64,000 bases of DNA from Paludibacteraceae bacterium (GTDB lineage: Bacteria > Bacteroidota > Bacteroidia > Bacteroidales > Paludibacteraceae), in NCBI GenBank assembly GCA_017558065.1, contig JAFYWK010000059.1, positions 1 through 64,000 on the forward strand, in the 5' to 3' direction. Positions within the stretch are counted from its first letter, which is position 1, and each line of letters begins with the position of its first letter. Shown piece after piece: positions 8,212-16,804 of the stretch. The notes beneath the pieces are model-generated. The model was given only the letters and a program-made list of their open reading frames with translations. It was not told the origin of the DNA and made no database searches. The position numbers were made by a program, and so were the translations under genes.

Positions 8212-11200
8212 TTATTTCATAATAATTACTTTCTTGCCATTTACGATATAGAAACCTGTAGTGCTTGGTTCTGTGAGTTTGCGACCCATAATATCGTATG
8301 TACCTTGCAATGCTGGAGCGATGTTGCTATCTTCGGTGATGTTATCCAAACCAGTAGCCTCATTCTCGCCTTCGTACTTCATTGATACACGATTTCTACC
8401 AGGTGCTGCGCTTGCAGAATTAGGAATCTCTCCTAATTTGATATATGCACGATTTGCGAGTACTTTACAGTTTGTACCACACTTCTTAATGGTATTGCTT
8501 ACCAACAAATAGTTGCCTTCAAGTACATTGCTAGGAGCGCTGGTTGCAGCATCTTGAATATCCACAAAAGTACCATAAAGACCATTGTGATTGCCTGCTG
8601 TAGCAACCTCTGTGGTATTGTAAACCACTTTTAGCGTATTGCTGGTAGCTTTGAAAATATATGGCACGCCTGCTTCCAATATGGTCACTTGCTCAAGATA
8701 TACGTATTGCGCATCTTTGCATGCTAATTCATAGAAAATAGCACCAGAGGTTTGTTTTGAACCCTTAGGCAAGCATATTGTTCCATAGTTGCCGTTGGTC
8801 ACTGTTCGACTGTATGCATCCTCTTTCCACTTAGCATAGAGTGTGCCTTTGGTGTCTGCATTCACTTTGGTCACTTTTGCACCAGAGAAATCAGCACTTG
8901 CATACCAGCCGTCGAAAATATATCCCTCTTTTGTAGGATTGTTAATCGTTACCTCAGAAGTAGGATAGGTTGGGTTAGGCAGAGTGAATGAGCAGTATGT
9001 TTGAGCCGATACCAAGTATCTCTCATCACCTGTGAAATCTACTGCACCAATATAATCTGTAGAATGATTATTGTCCTCACCAAAGAAATTACCTAAAGAG
9101 AAAGTCAATGCATCCGCATTGCTTGTAGGTTGTGTTTTTCCCTGTGGTACAGCCACTGCATCAATATAGGTTGCCAACCAACCCCATTTAGCAGAGTAAG
9201 TTGGGTTGGTAAACATAGCTGCCAAATTTTCTCGATGGTTTACACTGCTTACTGTTGTAATAGTAGTAGGAATACCTCCATTTGACTTGCCAACACCTAA
9301 CTGATCTTCGTATTGTGCTGTTTTTCGAGTAGTGCCTGAATATGTATTCCAGTCTGCAATGAAATCGTCGTACACATCTTTTTTGCTCTTCCAACCATAT
9401 TCATTATATTGACCGCCATTGAGATTGTAAAGAACAGGCGCCAAACTCCACTTAGCATAAAGTGTACCTGCATAGTTTTCATCTACTGTGGTGATTGCAG
9501 TACCAGTACATTCTGCATTGTCATACCAACCTTCAAAGTTGTATCGTGGTTTGTAAGGAGCAACCAAGGTAACTTCTTCTGTTGGATGTTCGGGGTTGCC
9601 GTATGATTGTCCCCATGCAGGGATATATGCAGCGTCTTTGCCTGCTTCGGAAAAATCTGCAGTTCTTGGCCATGCTGTATTCTGCATTTCCAAGAAGAAT
9701 GCTGCAATAGCAAAGCGCCAACCAGGATCTGCAGTATTAGCTATTAATTCAGCGATTGCACCTCCACCAACAATAGTACCCTTTTGTGGATTTTGTACAC
9801 TCATGATATATTGTTCGAGCCATTCCCATTTATCACTATCAAGAATGACTTGACATTTTGTTGCATCCAGCGGAGTACAGATTGTTGTAAATGATGCTGC
9901 ACCAGCTGCTTTTAGTTCATCTAACGATGCCAAACCTGTTACGCCCGCCTCAGCCATACAAGCTGCGAACATCTCACTCTTGTTTGTCCAACCATAGTTA
10001 TTCCAAACACCTCCATTGAGTTCGTAAACAATGCCACTTTGTGTCCATTTTGCATAAAGTGTTCCTTTGAAGTTTTGATCTACTATGGTAATAGGTGTAC
10101 CCGAAAAATCTGCCTCTTTATACCAACCACCAAACTCGTAACCCTCTTTTACAGGATTGTTCAATACAACCTCAGCGGTTGGATGTTCAGGGTTAGGGAA
10201 CACTTGTCCCCAATAAGGTTGAAAATCTTCATAGTCACCTGTTGTTTCGTAGGAAGAAGATTTTGGATAACTTGTATATGCTGGGGAACAATAAAAGAAT
10301 GCAGCGATTTCAGCTCGATAGAAAGTTTCACCTAAAGTACTTAAATCTCCTGTCATACTTTGTGCAGTACGATTGGCTGTAATAAAATCCTTCAACCAAC
10401 CATATTTCTCTTTCATTGTTGTTTCTACAAGTGGCATTAATCTTGCGGGGGCATCTGATGCACGGTATGTGTCTGCATATAATTTTGTAGCGATAAGACT
10501 CGTACCCTTTGCATCATTTTCCGTCATCCATTGCCAATCGCGATTACTTGTATTAGCATTTTTGTCCACACAATATAGAATGACCCCATTTTCCTTTTTC
10601 ACCCAACTCCAAGCAGTAGAATATGTAGAGTTGTAGTCCTTTTGTAAATCCAAACAAATATCCGCTTTGCTTGTCCAACCATAATCGTTGTACTTACCGC
10701 CATTGAGTTCGTAAACAATACCGTCCAATACCCATTTCGCATAGAGGGTGCCAGTGGTGCTGGCATTAACGGTGGTAATAGGTGTGCCTGTGCATTCAGG
10801 GTTGTCGTACCAACCGCCGAAGATATAACCCACTCTATGAGGATTAACAAGTGTTACTTCTTCTGTTGGGTGCTCTGGGTTAGGATAATTTTGTCCCCAT
10901 GCAGGAATGTATGCAGCGTCTTTGCCTAACACATCATAAACTGCATGAAGATACGTGCTTGCATTTGACTCAATAAAAAACGCTCCTAAATTGTAACGTA
11001 GATATGTGGATGAAGATGAAGCAAGGGATTTAGATTGCGCACTGCAAGCAGCATCCATATAATCAATCAGCCATCCCCATTTGGATTTGAATCCAGCATT
11101 ATTTAATAACGCACTTAATTCACTCCAATAGGTAGGAATACCTTTACTAACAGCCTTTGTTTTATCCTCTTCTAATGATACCGTTTCAAAATTAATTTTA

Positions 11201-11367
11201 GTGGTAAGAGTAATAGCGTTAATATCAACTAATACGCTATAATACATATCACCCTTATTATTCCAATCGTAGTCATTGTATTTACCACCATTTAACTCGT
11301 AGGTGATTGATGCCCAAAGGCACGAGGATGCCATTAGGACTAAAAGAAATGTGAATAGTTTTTTCAT
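8212..11367 (-). CDS. Secreted protein with four InlB-type (Listeria-Bacteroides) repeats
   Basis: A 1051-aa protein with an N-terminal signal peptide (MKKLFTFLLVLMASSCLWA). Four large units each begin Y.LNGG.(Y/W)N.Y.W and end NP...GY.F.GWY.....G..IT.V......GTLYAKW, the mark of InlB B-repeats. Unit ends fall near residues 213, 443, 645 and 850. The last 200 residues (from about 850) match the end of the 719-aa protein at 55781-57940, including YGTICLP, GLYG, NRAYI and the tail YDIMGR..(T/N)EP...GFYIVNGKKV. It is likely exported to the surface. The role may be adhesion, as for other InlB-repeat proteins, but this is inference. Its promoter and leader are copies of those of the 2256-aa gene. 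Confidence 0.88.
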   Translation of the reverse strand: MKKLFTFLLVLMASSCLWASITYELNGGKYNDYDWNNKGDMYYSVLVDINAITLTTKINFETVSLEEDKTKAVSKGIPTYWSELSALLNNAGFKSKWGWLIDYMDAACSAQSKSLASSSSTYLRYNLGAFFIESNASTYLHAVYDVLGKDAAYIPAWGQNYPNPEHPTEEVTLVNPHRVGYIFGGWYDNPECTGTPITTVNASTTGTLYAKWVLDGIVYELNGGKYNDYGWTSKADICLDLQKDYNSTYSTAWSWVKKENGVILYCVDKNANTSNRDWQWMTENDAKGTSLIATKLYADTYRASDAPARLMPLVETTMKEKYGWLKDFITANRTAQSMTGDLSTLGETFYRAEIAAFFYCSPAYTSYPKSSSYETTGDYEDFQPYWGQVFPNPEHPTAEVVLNNPVKEGYEFGGWYKEADFSGTPITIVDQNFKGTLYAKWTQSGIVYELNGGVWNNYGWTNKSEMFAACMAEAGVTGLASLDELKAAGAASFTTICTPLDATKCQVILDSDKWEWLEQYIMSVQNPQKGTIVGGGAIAELIANTADPGWRFAIAAFFLEMQNTAWPRTADFSEAGKDAAYIPAWGQSYGNPEHPTEEVTLVAPYKPRYNFEGWYDNAECTGTAITTVDENYAGTLYAKWSLAPVLYNLNGGQYNEYGWKSKKDVYDDFIADWNTYSGTTRKTAQYEDQLGVGKSNGGIPTTITTVSSVNHRENLAAMFTNPTYSAKWGWLATYIDAVAVPQGKTQPTSNADALTFSLGNFFGEDNNHSTDYIGAVDFTGDERYLVSAQTYCSFTLPNPTYPTSEVTINNPTKEGYIFDGWYASADFSGAKVTKVNADTKGTLYAKWKEDAYSRTVTNGNYGTICLPKGSKQTSGAIFYELACKDAQYVYLEQVTILEAGVPYIFKATSNTLKVVYNTTEVATAGNHNGLYGTFVDIQDAATSAPSNVLEGNYLLVSNTIKKCGTNCKVLANRAYIKLGEIPNSASAAPGRNRVSMKYEGENEATGLDNITEDSNIAPALQGTYDIMGRKLTEPSTTGFYIVNGKKVIIMK

Positions 11368-11435
11368 GATTGTATAAGTTTTAAAGTTAATTTCTATTGA
11401 TAATCTGCTTATTACTAACGATAAGCACTATATAC

Positions 11436-11558
11436 AAAAAGCAGAACCCTTCGCAAAAAGGCTCTGCTATATTGAAAATGTCGTATTTAAGCGAATATCT
11501 GAAACGCTATGGCACAAATACCCCCCCCTATTTTGGGTGGCAGAAATCGAAGATTTTG
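11436..11558 (-). promoter_or_regulatory. Conserved 5' leader element with terminator-like hairpin (copy 2)
   Basis: Second copy of the leader at 7657-7780. The hairpin is GCAGAACCC/GGCTCTGC on the plus strand (11441-11467); one stem base differs from copy 1 but still pairs as G-U in RNA. Five U follow on the minus strand (11436-11440), 70 bases before the start codon. The run of eight G is also present (complement of 11521-11528). Confidence 0.65.
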
Positions 11559-11661
11559 AAGCAGAAGTGCAAATGATTCGTGCTTTCATGGACGGGTCAA
11601 ATATCAGTTTTTGTTAAGTTTGTTGTTCGCTGAAAATCAACTATGCAAACGTTTTAGCGCG

Positions 11662-11693
11662 CAAAGTTAGTGAAAATAAACGGAATGCACAAA
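11662..11693 (-). promoter_or_regulatory. Promoter of the InlB-repeat protein gene
   Basis: Minus strand TTTG (11693-11690), 20 bases, then TAACTTTG (11669-11662): a perfect Bacteroides-type promoter. The leader is about 290 bases. Confidence 0.75.
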
Positions 11694-12373
11694 TTTTTGA
11701 GTAAAAAAGTTACATTTTTTTGAAATAATCCCTTGAAACTTCGCAAACGTTTTCATTTTTTTGCTCATTTTGACCATTGTCAGGCTCACGGCTAATGTTC
11801 CATTGAGGGTGTTTGAGTAGGGGGACACGTCATGCTTCTACTATACTACTATGCCCTAAGGGGTATTCACGGAGTATTCGTAGGGTATTCGTAGAGTATT
11901 CACGGGGTATTCATATGTATCGGGTATGTGTCGGGTATGTATCGGTTATGTGTCGGTAACGTGACGGAGGAAACGAGGAGCGAGGGGGGGTGAATAAAGA
12001 ATGAGAACTATAAACATCCTATGGCGCAAGCGCCAAGAAATCTAAACTATAAATAACCGGGATTAGTTAAATCAACAATGAAAACAATTTTGATTCAACA
12101 ATAAAAACAATAAATAAACAATGAAAACAATAAACATCCTATGACGCGAGCGGCATGAAAGATAAAATCACCATAGAAATTTTATGGCAAGCGCATGTTG
12201 GTTTGGAGCAGGGATCTGCTGCTCTCGCACGAAAGTTAGTGAAAATTGTTATGTATCAACCACGGAAAAGACCATTTTCCGCGGGGATGTACTGACCACT
12301 GAACCGCACAGAACTGCACGGAAGCAAGAGGTTTTGAATCAACAACTTGCACGAAATATGAATAAGGGCCAGA
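11694..12373. other. Intergenic region with several repeats, no gene seen
   Basis: No credible gene here. Contents are a degenerate tandem repeat (11861-11970), a 31-base sequence present twice exactly 120 bases apart (12010-12040 and 12130-12160, both beginning ATAAACATCCTATG), several CAATGAAAACAATAAA-like stretches, and at 12231-12245 a partial copy of the promoter region seen at 7849 and 11662 (GAAAGTTAGTGAAAAT). It reads like duplicated, decayed promoter and leader DNA. Confidence 0.5.
11861..11970. repeat. Degenerate 10-11-bp tandem repeat
   Basis: About nine units resembling GGGTATTCGTA drift into TCGGGTATGTG. The period is 10-11 bases, close to one DNA helical turn. Function unknown. 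Confidence 0.7.
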
Positions 12374-13723
12374 TTACAATAAACCAGCCATATAAAGAGG
12401 TAAATAACTAATGTCCCCCTCTATCTTAACATCATTGGTATGCAAGACAAAAGCCCCTCCGATAGTTTGAGAGAATTTGTTCATACACTTATTTAGTGAA
12501 GTAGTCGTAAAGTGTGTAGAGGATTTCACCTCTATAGGAGAAATGTTTTTTCTGGATGTAATATGGGACTTCGTTATCAGAAAATCTATCTCCATATCGT
12601 TTGAGGCATCATCTCGATCAACATGATTATAGAAGAACAAACGATTACCTGCTGCTGCCAACATTTGTGCGACCACATTCTCCATAACCATACCTAAATT
12701 TACTTCCAATTTATCGTGTAACAGTCGCTCGTAAACTTCAGCAGGCATTTGCCCACGCTCACTGAATGCCAATGAAACAAGTAGTCCCGTATCTGCCATA
12801 TAGCACCGAAGCGTACAGCGTTCTGTATTCATATTTAGACCAATGGTAGGAGCAAAAGTGTTGTATGCAATATTTACGATACGAGAATCGCTTAGCCAGA
12901 AAAACGCACTTTCATAATTGCGATAGCGTGCAGTAGGCTCCAAATCAGTTAATACAAAACGATTTTCGTGCAATTGAAGTTGAGAAGGTATAGCCTCGAA
13001 CACAGCAGCTGCTTTTGTTTCGGATCCAGTAGCATACTTGTGAATATCAGAACGATAGAGTTGCAAGATTGCTTGCTTGACACTCTCTACTTGTCGGAAG
13101 TCATGCGTGCCAATATATGTACTCACGGCTTGTGGCATACCACCTATAATCAAATACAAGCGAAACAACTCCATCGTTTTGCGGTGAAGTGTTCCTACGG
13201 GCTGTCGCTTAGTGAAGCACTCGCGTATGTAGTTGCTCAAAGCGTGTTCGCCCATTGCCCACAAGAACTCTTCAAAGTCCATAGGGTACATAGACAAGTG
13301 CTGTTCTTCGGATGGGATAACTATATTCTTAACATTTTTTTTAATACTGATGAGTGAGCCAGTTTCTATATAATCATATCTCCCGTCTGCTACCAGGTAT
13401 TTTATCGCCGCGCGGGCAGGCGGAAACTGCTGAACCTCATCAAAGATGATAACTGATTCACGAGGATACAATTGAACATTGGTGTGCAATGACAAGAGTT
13501 GAAACAATGTATCTAAATCTGTAAGATAATTAAGGAATAGGTTCTTTATTTCGGTTTTTACATTGTTAAAATCAATCAAGACATAGCTCTTGTATTCTTG
13601 TTTAGCGAATTGTTCTACGATATAGCTTTTACCAATACGCCTTGCTCCTTCAATAAGAAGCGCACTTTTTCCGTTGCTAACCAACTTCCAATCAATGAGT
13701 TGTTGATATATCTTGCGTTTCAT
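12374..13723 (-). CDS. AAA ATPase with C-terminal DUF4143-type domain
   Basis: A 449-aa ATP-binding protein. Walker A is GARRIGKS (about residues 26-33) and Walker B is VIIFDEVQQFP (about 92-102). The C-terminal half has features typical of Bacteroidales ATPases with a DUF4143 nuclease-like domain: YMADTGLLVSLAF, N.GMVMENVVAQML, and EIDFLI followed by PIEVK. These proteins occur in many copies per genome and their function is unknown; a role in defence or mobile elements has been guessed. The start is set by a promoter at 13828-13858. Its leader carries three 33-bp repeats, the last ending 14 bases before the ATG. Confidence 0.85.
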   Translation of the reverse strand: MKRKIYQQLIDWKLVSNGKSALLIEGARRIGKSYIVEQFAKQEYKSYVLIDFNNVKTEIKNLFLNYLTDLDTLFQLLSLHTNVQLYPRESVIIFDEVQQFPPARAAIKYLVADGRYDYIETGSLISIKKNVKNIVIPSEEQHLSMYPMDFEEFLWAMGEHALSNYIRECFTKRQPVGTLHRKTMELFRLYLIIGGMPQAVSTYIGTHDFRQVESVKQAILQLYRSDIHKYATGSETKAAAVFEAIPSQLQLHENRFVLTDLEPTARYRNYESAFFWLSDSRIVNIAYNTFAPTIGLNMNTERCTLRCYMADTGLLVSLAFSERGQMPAEVYERLLHDKLEVNLGMVMENVVAQMLAAAGNRLFFYNHVDRDDASNDMEIDFLITKSHITSRKNISPIEVKSSTHFTTTSLNKCMNKFSQTIGGAFVLHTNDVKIEGDISYLPLYMAGLL

Positions 13724-13736
13724 AAAATAGAATTTT

Positions 13737-13822
13737 GCACATTTTCAATCGGTTTTAGTATGTGATTCCGCACATTTTCAATCGGTTTTTGAAGTGTTTT
13801 TTGCACATTTTCAATCGATTTT
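13737..13822 (-). repeat. Three 33-bp-spaced repeats in the ATPase leader
   Basis: Three copies of GCACATTTTCAATCGGTTTT (third copy one base different) start at 13737, 13770 and 13803, exactly 33 bases apart. They lie between the transcription start and the ATG. On the minus strand one frame reads KPIENVQ in each unit and ends in a TGA overlapping the ATG of the ATPase, but it has no ATG of its own. Confidence 0.85.
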
Positions 13823-13827
13823 GGGTG

Positions 13828-13858
13828 CAAAGGTAGTGAAAATTTGTGAGATGTGCAA
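13828..13858 (-). promoter_or_regulatory. Promoter of the AAA ATPase gene
   Basis: Minus strand TTGC (13858-13855), 19 bases, TACCTTTG (13835-13828). It lies about 37 bases after the stop of the DAHP synthase gene, so the ATPase is a separate transcription unit. Confidence 0.7.
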
Positions 13859-13894
13859 GGAAAATTGCTTTTAGGGCGTTTTTTTTGTAGAGAG

Positions 13895-14893
13895 TCACAC
13901 CAGCGTTTTTCCCACCGCAGCGGCAATCGGACGCAACGACGCATACATCTCTGCAAATTGCTGATGATCCAACTGCTGAGGCGCATCACTCTTGGCATGA
14001 ACTGGGTCGGGGTGCGTCTCTATCAACAATCCATCTACACCCAGCGCCGTACATGCGCGCGCCAAATCGCCCACACCATACGCATAGCCCATCGCATGGC
14101 TCGGATCAAGGATAACGGGCAGATTACAATGTTCCTTCAACCACGCCACACCACACAGATCCAATGTGAAACGTGTATTCGTCTCAAAACTGCGGATTCC
14201 GCGCTCGCACAATATCACCTGTTCGTTGCCACAACTCATGATGAAATCGGCACAATTTACCAATTCCTGCAAAGTCGAACCAAAACCGCGCTTCAGTATC
14301 ACAGGCTTGCCCGACTGACCAGCCGCCGTCAGCAGTCCGTGGTCGTACATTGACTTAGCACCCACCTGCACAATATCGGCATACTCCACCACCTTGTCCG
14401 CATGCGTAGCATCACGCATCTCTGTGGCAATCAGCAAACCATATTTATCGCGCATCTCTGCCAGCAATTTCAGTCCGTCTTCGCCCAATCCGCGGAAAGT
14501 ATAAGGCGAAGTGCGAGGTTTATAGCAACCCGCACGCAGCACACGAATACCCTGCTCCTTGAGCATCTGGCACGACTGCTCAATCTGCTCACGGCTCTCC
14601 ACGGCACACGGACCAGCAATCATCAGTTGGTTCGTGCCATCGCCACCAATATACGTGTCGCCTATCGCCACACGATGCGTATTAGGATGATATTCACGCG
14701 ATGAGAGCTGCATATCTGTAGGGAAAGTCCACTGACCCAGCGCCAACTCTTGCAACGCAGCTGGCACTTGCTTCACAGTATGATTGGTGATGAGCAAAAA
14801 ATATTCAGGCTTTTCCAAACACAATGCGCCGAACTGCTCCGCGTACTCATGCGCGCACGCGCGCGATATATATTTAGGTAAGTGAATGATCAT
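13895..14893 (-). CDS. aroF: 3-deoxy-7-phosphoheptulonate (DAHP) synthase, type I-beta
   Basis: A 332-aa enzyme that condenses phosphoenolpyruvate with erythrose-4-phosphate, the first step of the shikimate pathway. Residues 1 to about 75 form the small ACT-like N-terminal domain found in Thermotoga-type DAHP synthases, and the barrel follows. Visible motifs are AGPCAVES (about 93-100), GCYKPRTSPYTFRG, VQVGAKSM, LKRGF, ILCERG and DPSHAMG. It is last in the gyrB-to-DAHPS operon, 29 bases after kdsD. It shares fold and chemistry with KdsA two genes upstream, but its motifs are of the DAHP type. The gene symbol is a convention; this family is also called aroA or aroG. Confidence 0.88.
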   Translation of the reverse strand: MIIHLPKYISRACAHEYAEQFGALCLEKPEYFLLITNHTVKQVPAALQELALGQWTFPTDMQLSSREYHPNTHRVAIGDTYIGGDGTNQLMIAGPCAVESREQIEQSCQMLKEQGIRVLRAGCYKPRTSPYTFRGLGEDGLKLLAEMRDKYGLLIATEMRDATHADKVVEYADIVQVGAKSMYDHGLLTAAGQSGKPVILKRGFGSTLQELVNCADFIMSCGNEQVILCERGIRSFETNTRFTLDLCGVAWLKEHCNLPVILDPSHAMGYAYGVGDLARACTALGVDGLLIETHPDPVHAKSDAPQQLDHQQFAEMYASLRPIAAAVGKTLV

Positions 14894-14922
14894 AAGATTG
14901 GTGTAGAGTTGTGTAGAGTTGT

Positions 14923-15897
14923 TTAGTTAAAGTCAATGATATGGTGAATCGAAATGATACCAATGATATCGGTTGTTTCTGGTGTTTCGGTTACTGCCAG
15001 AGTGGTGATATTATGTTTGTCCATAATAGCCAACGCATCGGTCAGAAGAGCATCCTTAGCAATACGCTTATACGATGGAGTCATGATATCCGCAGCCGTG
15101 ATTTGCACATCGTTGTACTTCTGTATCGCACGACGCACATCACCGTCGGTGATGATACCCAAGCAACGGCAGATTCCGCCCTCTGCCTCTTCTGGAAGTC
15201 GGTCATAGACCATCGTCATACCCAGATGCTTATCCGACATCTCACACACCACGTCACGGAACAAAGTGCTTGCCGCCACGCGTGGCACATTAGTGGTCAT
15301 CACATTCTTGACACGTCCCAACAGTTTTCTGCCCAACGCACCGCCTGGGTGGTAGAGCGCAAAATCTTCTGCTTTGAATTGGCGCATCTCCATCAGGCAT
15401 ACCATCAGCGCGTCTCCCATCAATAATGTTGCTGTGGTAGAAGTGGTTGGCGCAATACCCAGCGGACATACCTCCGTATCCACATGTATCGAGAGCGCAT
15501 GGTCCGCACGTTGTGCCAATGGCGAATCCAGATTACCTGTCATAGCCACAATGGTACAACCCAACCGATGGAGAGGGTCGATGATATTCAGTATCTCGTT
15601 GGTCGAACCGCTGTTGCTAACCAATATAGCCACATCGTTGGCATTGATCATACCCAAGTCGCCATGCACAGCTTCGGCAGCATTCACGAAGATAGAAGGA
15701 GTACCCGTAGAGGCAAACGATGCCGCCATCTTATGGGCAATAATACCCGTCTTACCTATACCCATCATCACCACCTTGCCTTGGCAATGATAGAGTACAT
15801 CTACCACTTGATTAAAAGAGTTATCAATCGTATTTTTGAGTTTCTCTAACTCGCGAATCTCTTGATCAAATATTTCTTTTGCTCGTTTTGCGTACAT
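14923..15897 (-). CDS. kdsD: D-arabinose 5-phosphate isomerase (KpsF/GutQ family)
   Basis: A 324-aa cytoplasmic enzyme converting ribulose-5-phosphate to arabinose-5-phosphate, the first step of KDO synthesis for lipopolysaccharide. The N-terminal SIS domain carries GIGKTGIIAHKMAASFASTG and EAVHGDLGM. Two CBS domains fill the C-terminal 120 residues (MTTNVPRVAA..., IMTPSYKRI...). Length and order are normal for KdsD. It lies between kdsA and DAHP synthase, and KdsA uses its product. The 33-base gap from kdsA contains a short repeat of GTTATGGGA. Confidence 0.93.
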   Translation of the reverse strand: MYAKRAKEIFDQEIRELEKLKNTIDNSFNQVVDVLYHCQGKVVMMGIGKTGIIAHKMAASFASTGTPSIFVNAAEAVHGDLGMINANDVAILVSNSGSTNEILNIIDPLHRLGCTIVAMTGNLDSPLAQRADHALSIHVDTEVCPLGIAPTTSTTATLLMGDALMVCLMEMRQFKAEDFALYHPGGALGRKLLGRVKNVMTTNVPRVAASTLFRDVVCEMSDKHLGMTMVYDRLPEEAEGGICRCLGIITDGDVRRAIQKYNDVQITAADIMTPSYKRIAKDALLTDALAIMDKHNITTLAVTETPETTDIIGIISIHHIIDFN

Positions 15898-15930
15898 ATT
15901 GTTATAGGGGTTATGGGAGTTATGGGAGTT

Positions 15931-16785
15931 TTAGGGGTGGATGAGTTGGTCGATAGCTAATGCCCGCTGAAGAACCTGTTCCACATCGCTCAAACGCAGT
16001 TGGTTGGCAGCATCCGAGATGGCTTTCTCTGGTTCGGGGTGCACCTCCAAGAACAGTCCATCTATGCCCACAGCCACCGCAGCGCGAATCAGGTGAGGCA
16101 CCATCTCGCGGTTGCCGCCCGTCACACCCGCTTGGCTGCTGGGTTGCTGCACCGAGTGCGTAGCATCGAACACCACAGGATAGCCATACTCGCGCATCTT
16201 CACCAGCGAAGTCATGTCCACAATCAAGTTGCCATAGCCGAAACTACTTCCGCGCTCGGTCAACCAGATGTGTGGTGTAGCGTGGTGTAGTGTGGTGCAG
16301 GATGGTGTTGCATTGTGAGGCGATGAGGCGAGAGGATGGTTAGCTTCGATCTTGGCAATCGCACCGCGCATGTCCCATGGTGCCATGAACTGACCTTTCT
16401 TCACATTGACAATCTTGCCCGTCTTAGCAGCAGCCACCAGCAAGTCCGTCTGGCGCGACAGAAAAGCAGGAATCTGCAACACATCCGCCACCTCCGCCAC
16501 AGGCGCACATTGCCACGACTCGTGCACGTCGGTCAGAATAGGCAAAGAGAAAGTGGTCTTCACCTCTTGCAAAATCTGCAAGCCCGCTTCCATACCCACA
16601 CCGCGCTCCGAGATACTGGTGCGGTTGGCTTTGTCATACGATGACTTGAAATACAAGGCAATACCCAGTCGCTCGCACACCTGCTTCAGCGTTTCCGCCG
16701 TGTGCATCACCATATCACGACTCTCTATGGCACAAGGTCCTGCAATCAGAAACATAATTCGTTGATTTTTTATGGCTTCCGGCAT
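15931..16785 (-). CDS. kdsA: KDO-8-phosphate synthase with a repeat-derived insertion
   Basis: The enzyme condenses arabinose-5-phosphate with phosphoenolpyruvate to KDO-8-phosphate. Motifs are FLIAGPCAIES, FKSSYDKANRTS, TDVHE, QIPAFLSRQTDL, KKGQFMAPWDM, TERG..FGYGNLIVDM and FDATHSVQQP. The open frame extends to 16833 but overlaps the preceding gene, so I place the start at the Met at 16785 (MPEAIKN); the Met at 16755, directly before FLIAGPC, is also possible. Between KIEA and IWLTERG, where other KdsA proteins have only a few residues, there is an extra Ser/Thr/His/Pro-rich stretch encoded by simple repeats (about 16271-16338). The reading frame stays open. Confidence 0.92.
   Translation of the reverse strand: MPEAIKNQRIMFLIAGPCAIESRDMVMHTAETLKQVCERLGIALYFKSSYDKANRTSISERGVGMEAGLQILQEVKTTFSLPILTDVHESWQCAPVAEVADVLQIPAFLSRQTDLLVAAAKTGKIVNVKKGQFMAPWDMRGAIAKIEANHPLASSPHNATPSCTTLHHATPHIWLTERGSSFGYGNLIVDMTSLVKMREYGYPVVFDATHSVQQPSSQAGVTGGNREMVPHLIRAAVAVGIDGLFLEVHPEPEKAISDAANQLRLSDVEQVLQRALAIDQLIHP
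16271..16338. repeat. Simple-repeat insertion inside kdsA
   Basis: Four 10-bp units (TGTGGTGTAG, CGTGGTGTAG, TGTGGTGCAG, GATGGTGTTG at 16271-16310) are followed by GAGGCGATGAGGCGAGAG (16317-16334). The second part matches the GGCGATGAGGCGAGA repeat in the ychF-antiporter gap (about 23931-23950). The total leaves the frame of kdsA intact. Confidence 0.75.
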
Positions 16786-16804
16786 CCGGTTGCTGGAATC
16801 CAAA

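Noticed and set aside
12184..12411. Plus-strand open frame of 75 codons
   Set aside because: Runs into the ATPase gene on the other strand, lies in repeat-rich DNA and has no protein features.
13737..13822. CRISPR array
   Set aside because: Only three copies, spacers of 13 bases and no cas genes; likewise for the other direct repeats in the window.
13720..13998. Frame with KPIENVQ repeats as a real gene
   Set aside because: The long version starts inside the DAHP synthase gene, and no ATG exists after the promoter; kept only as a repeat observation.
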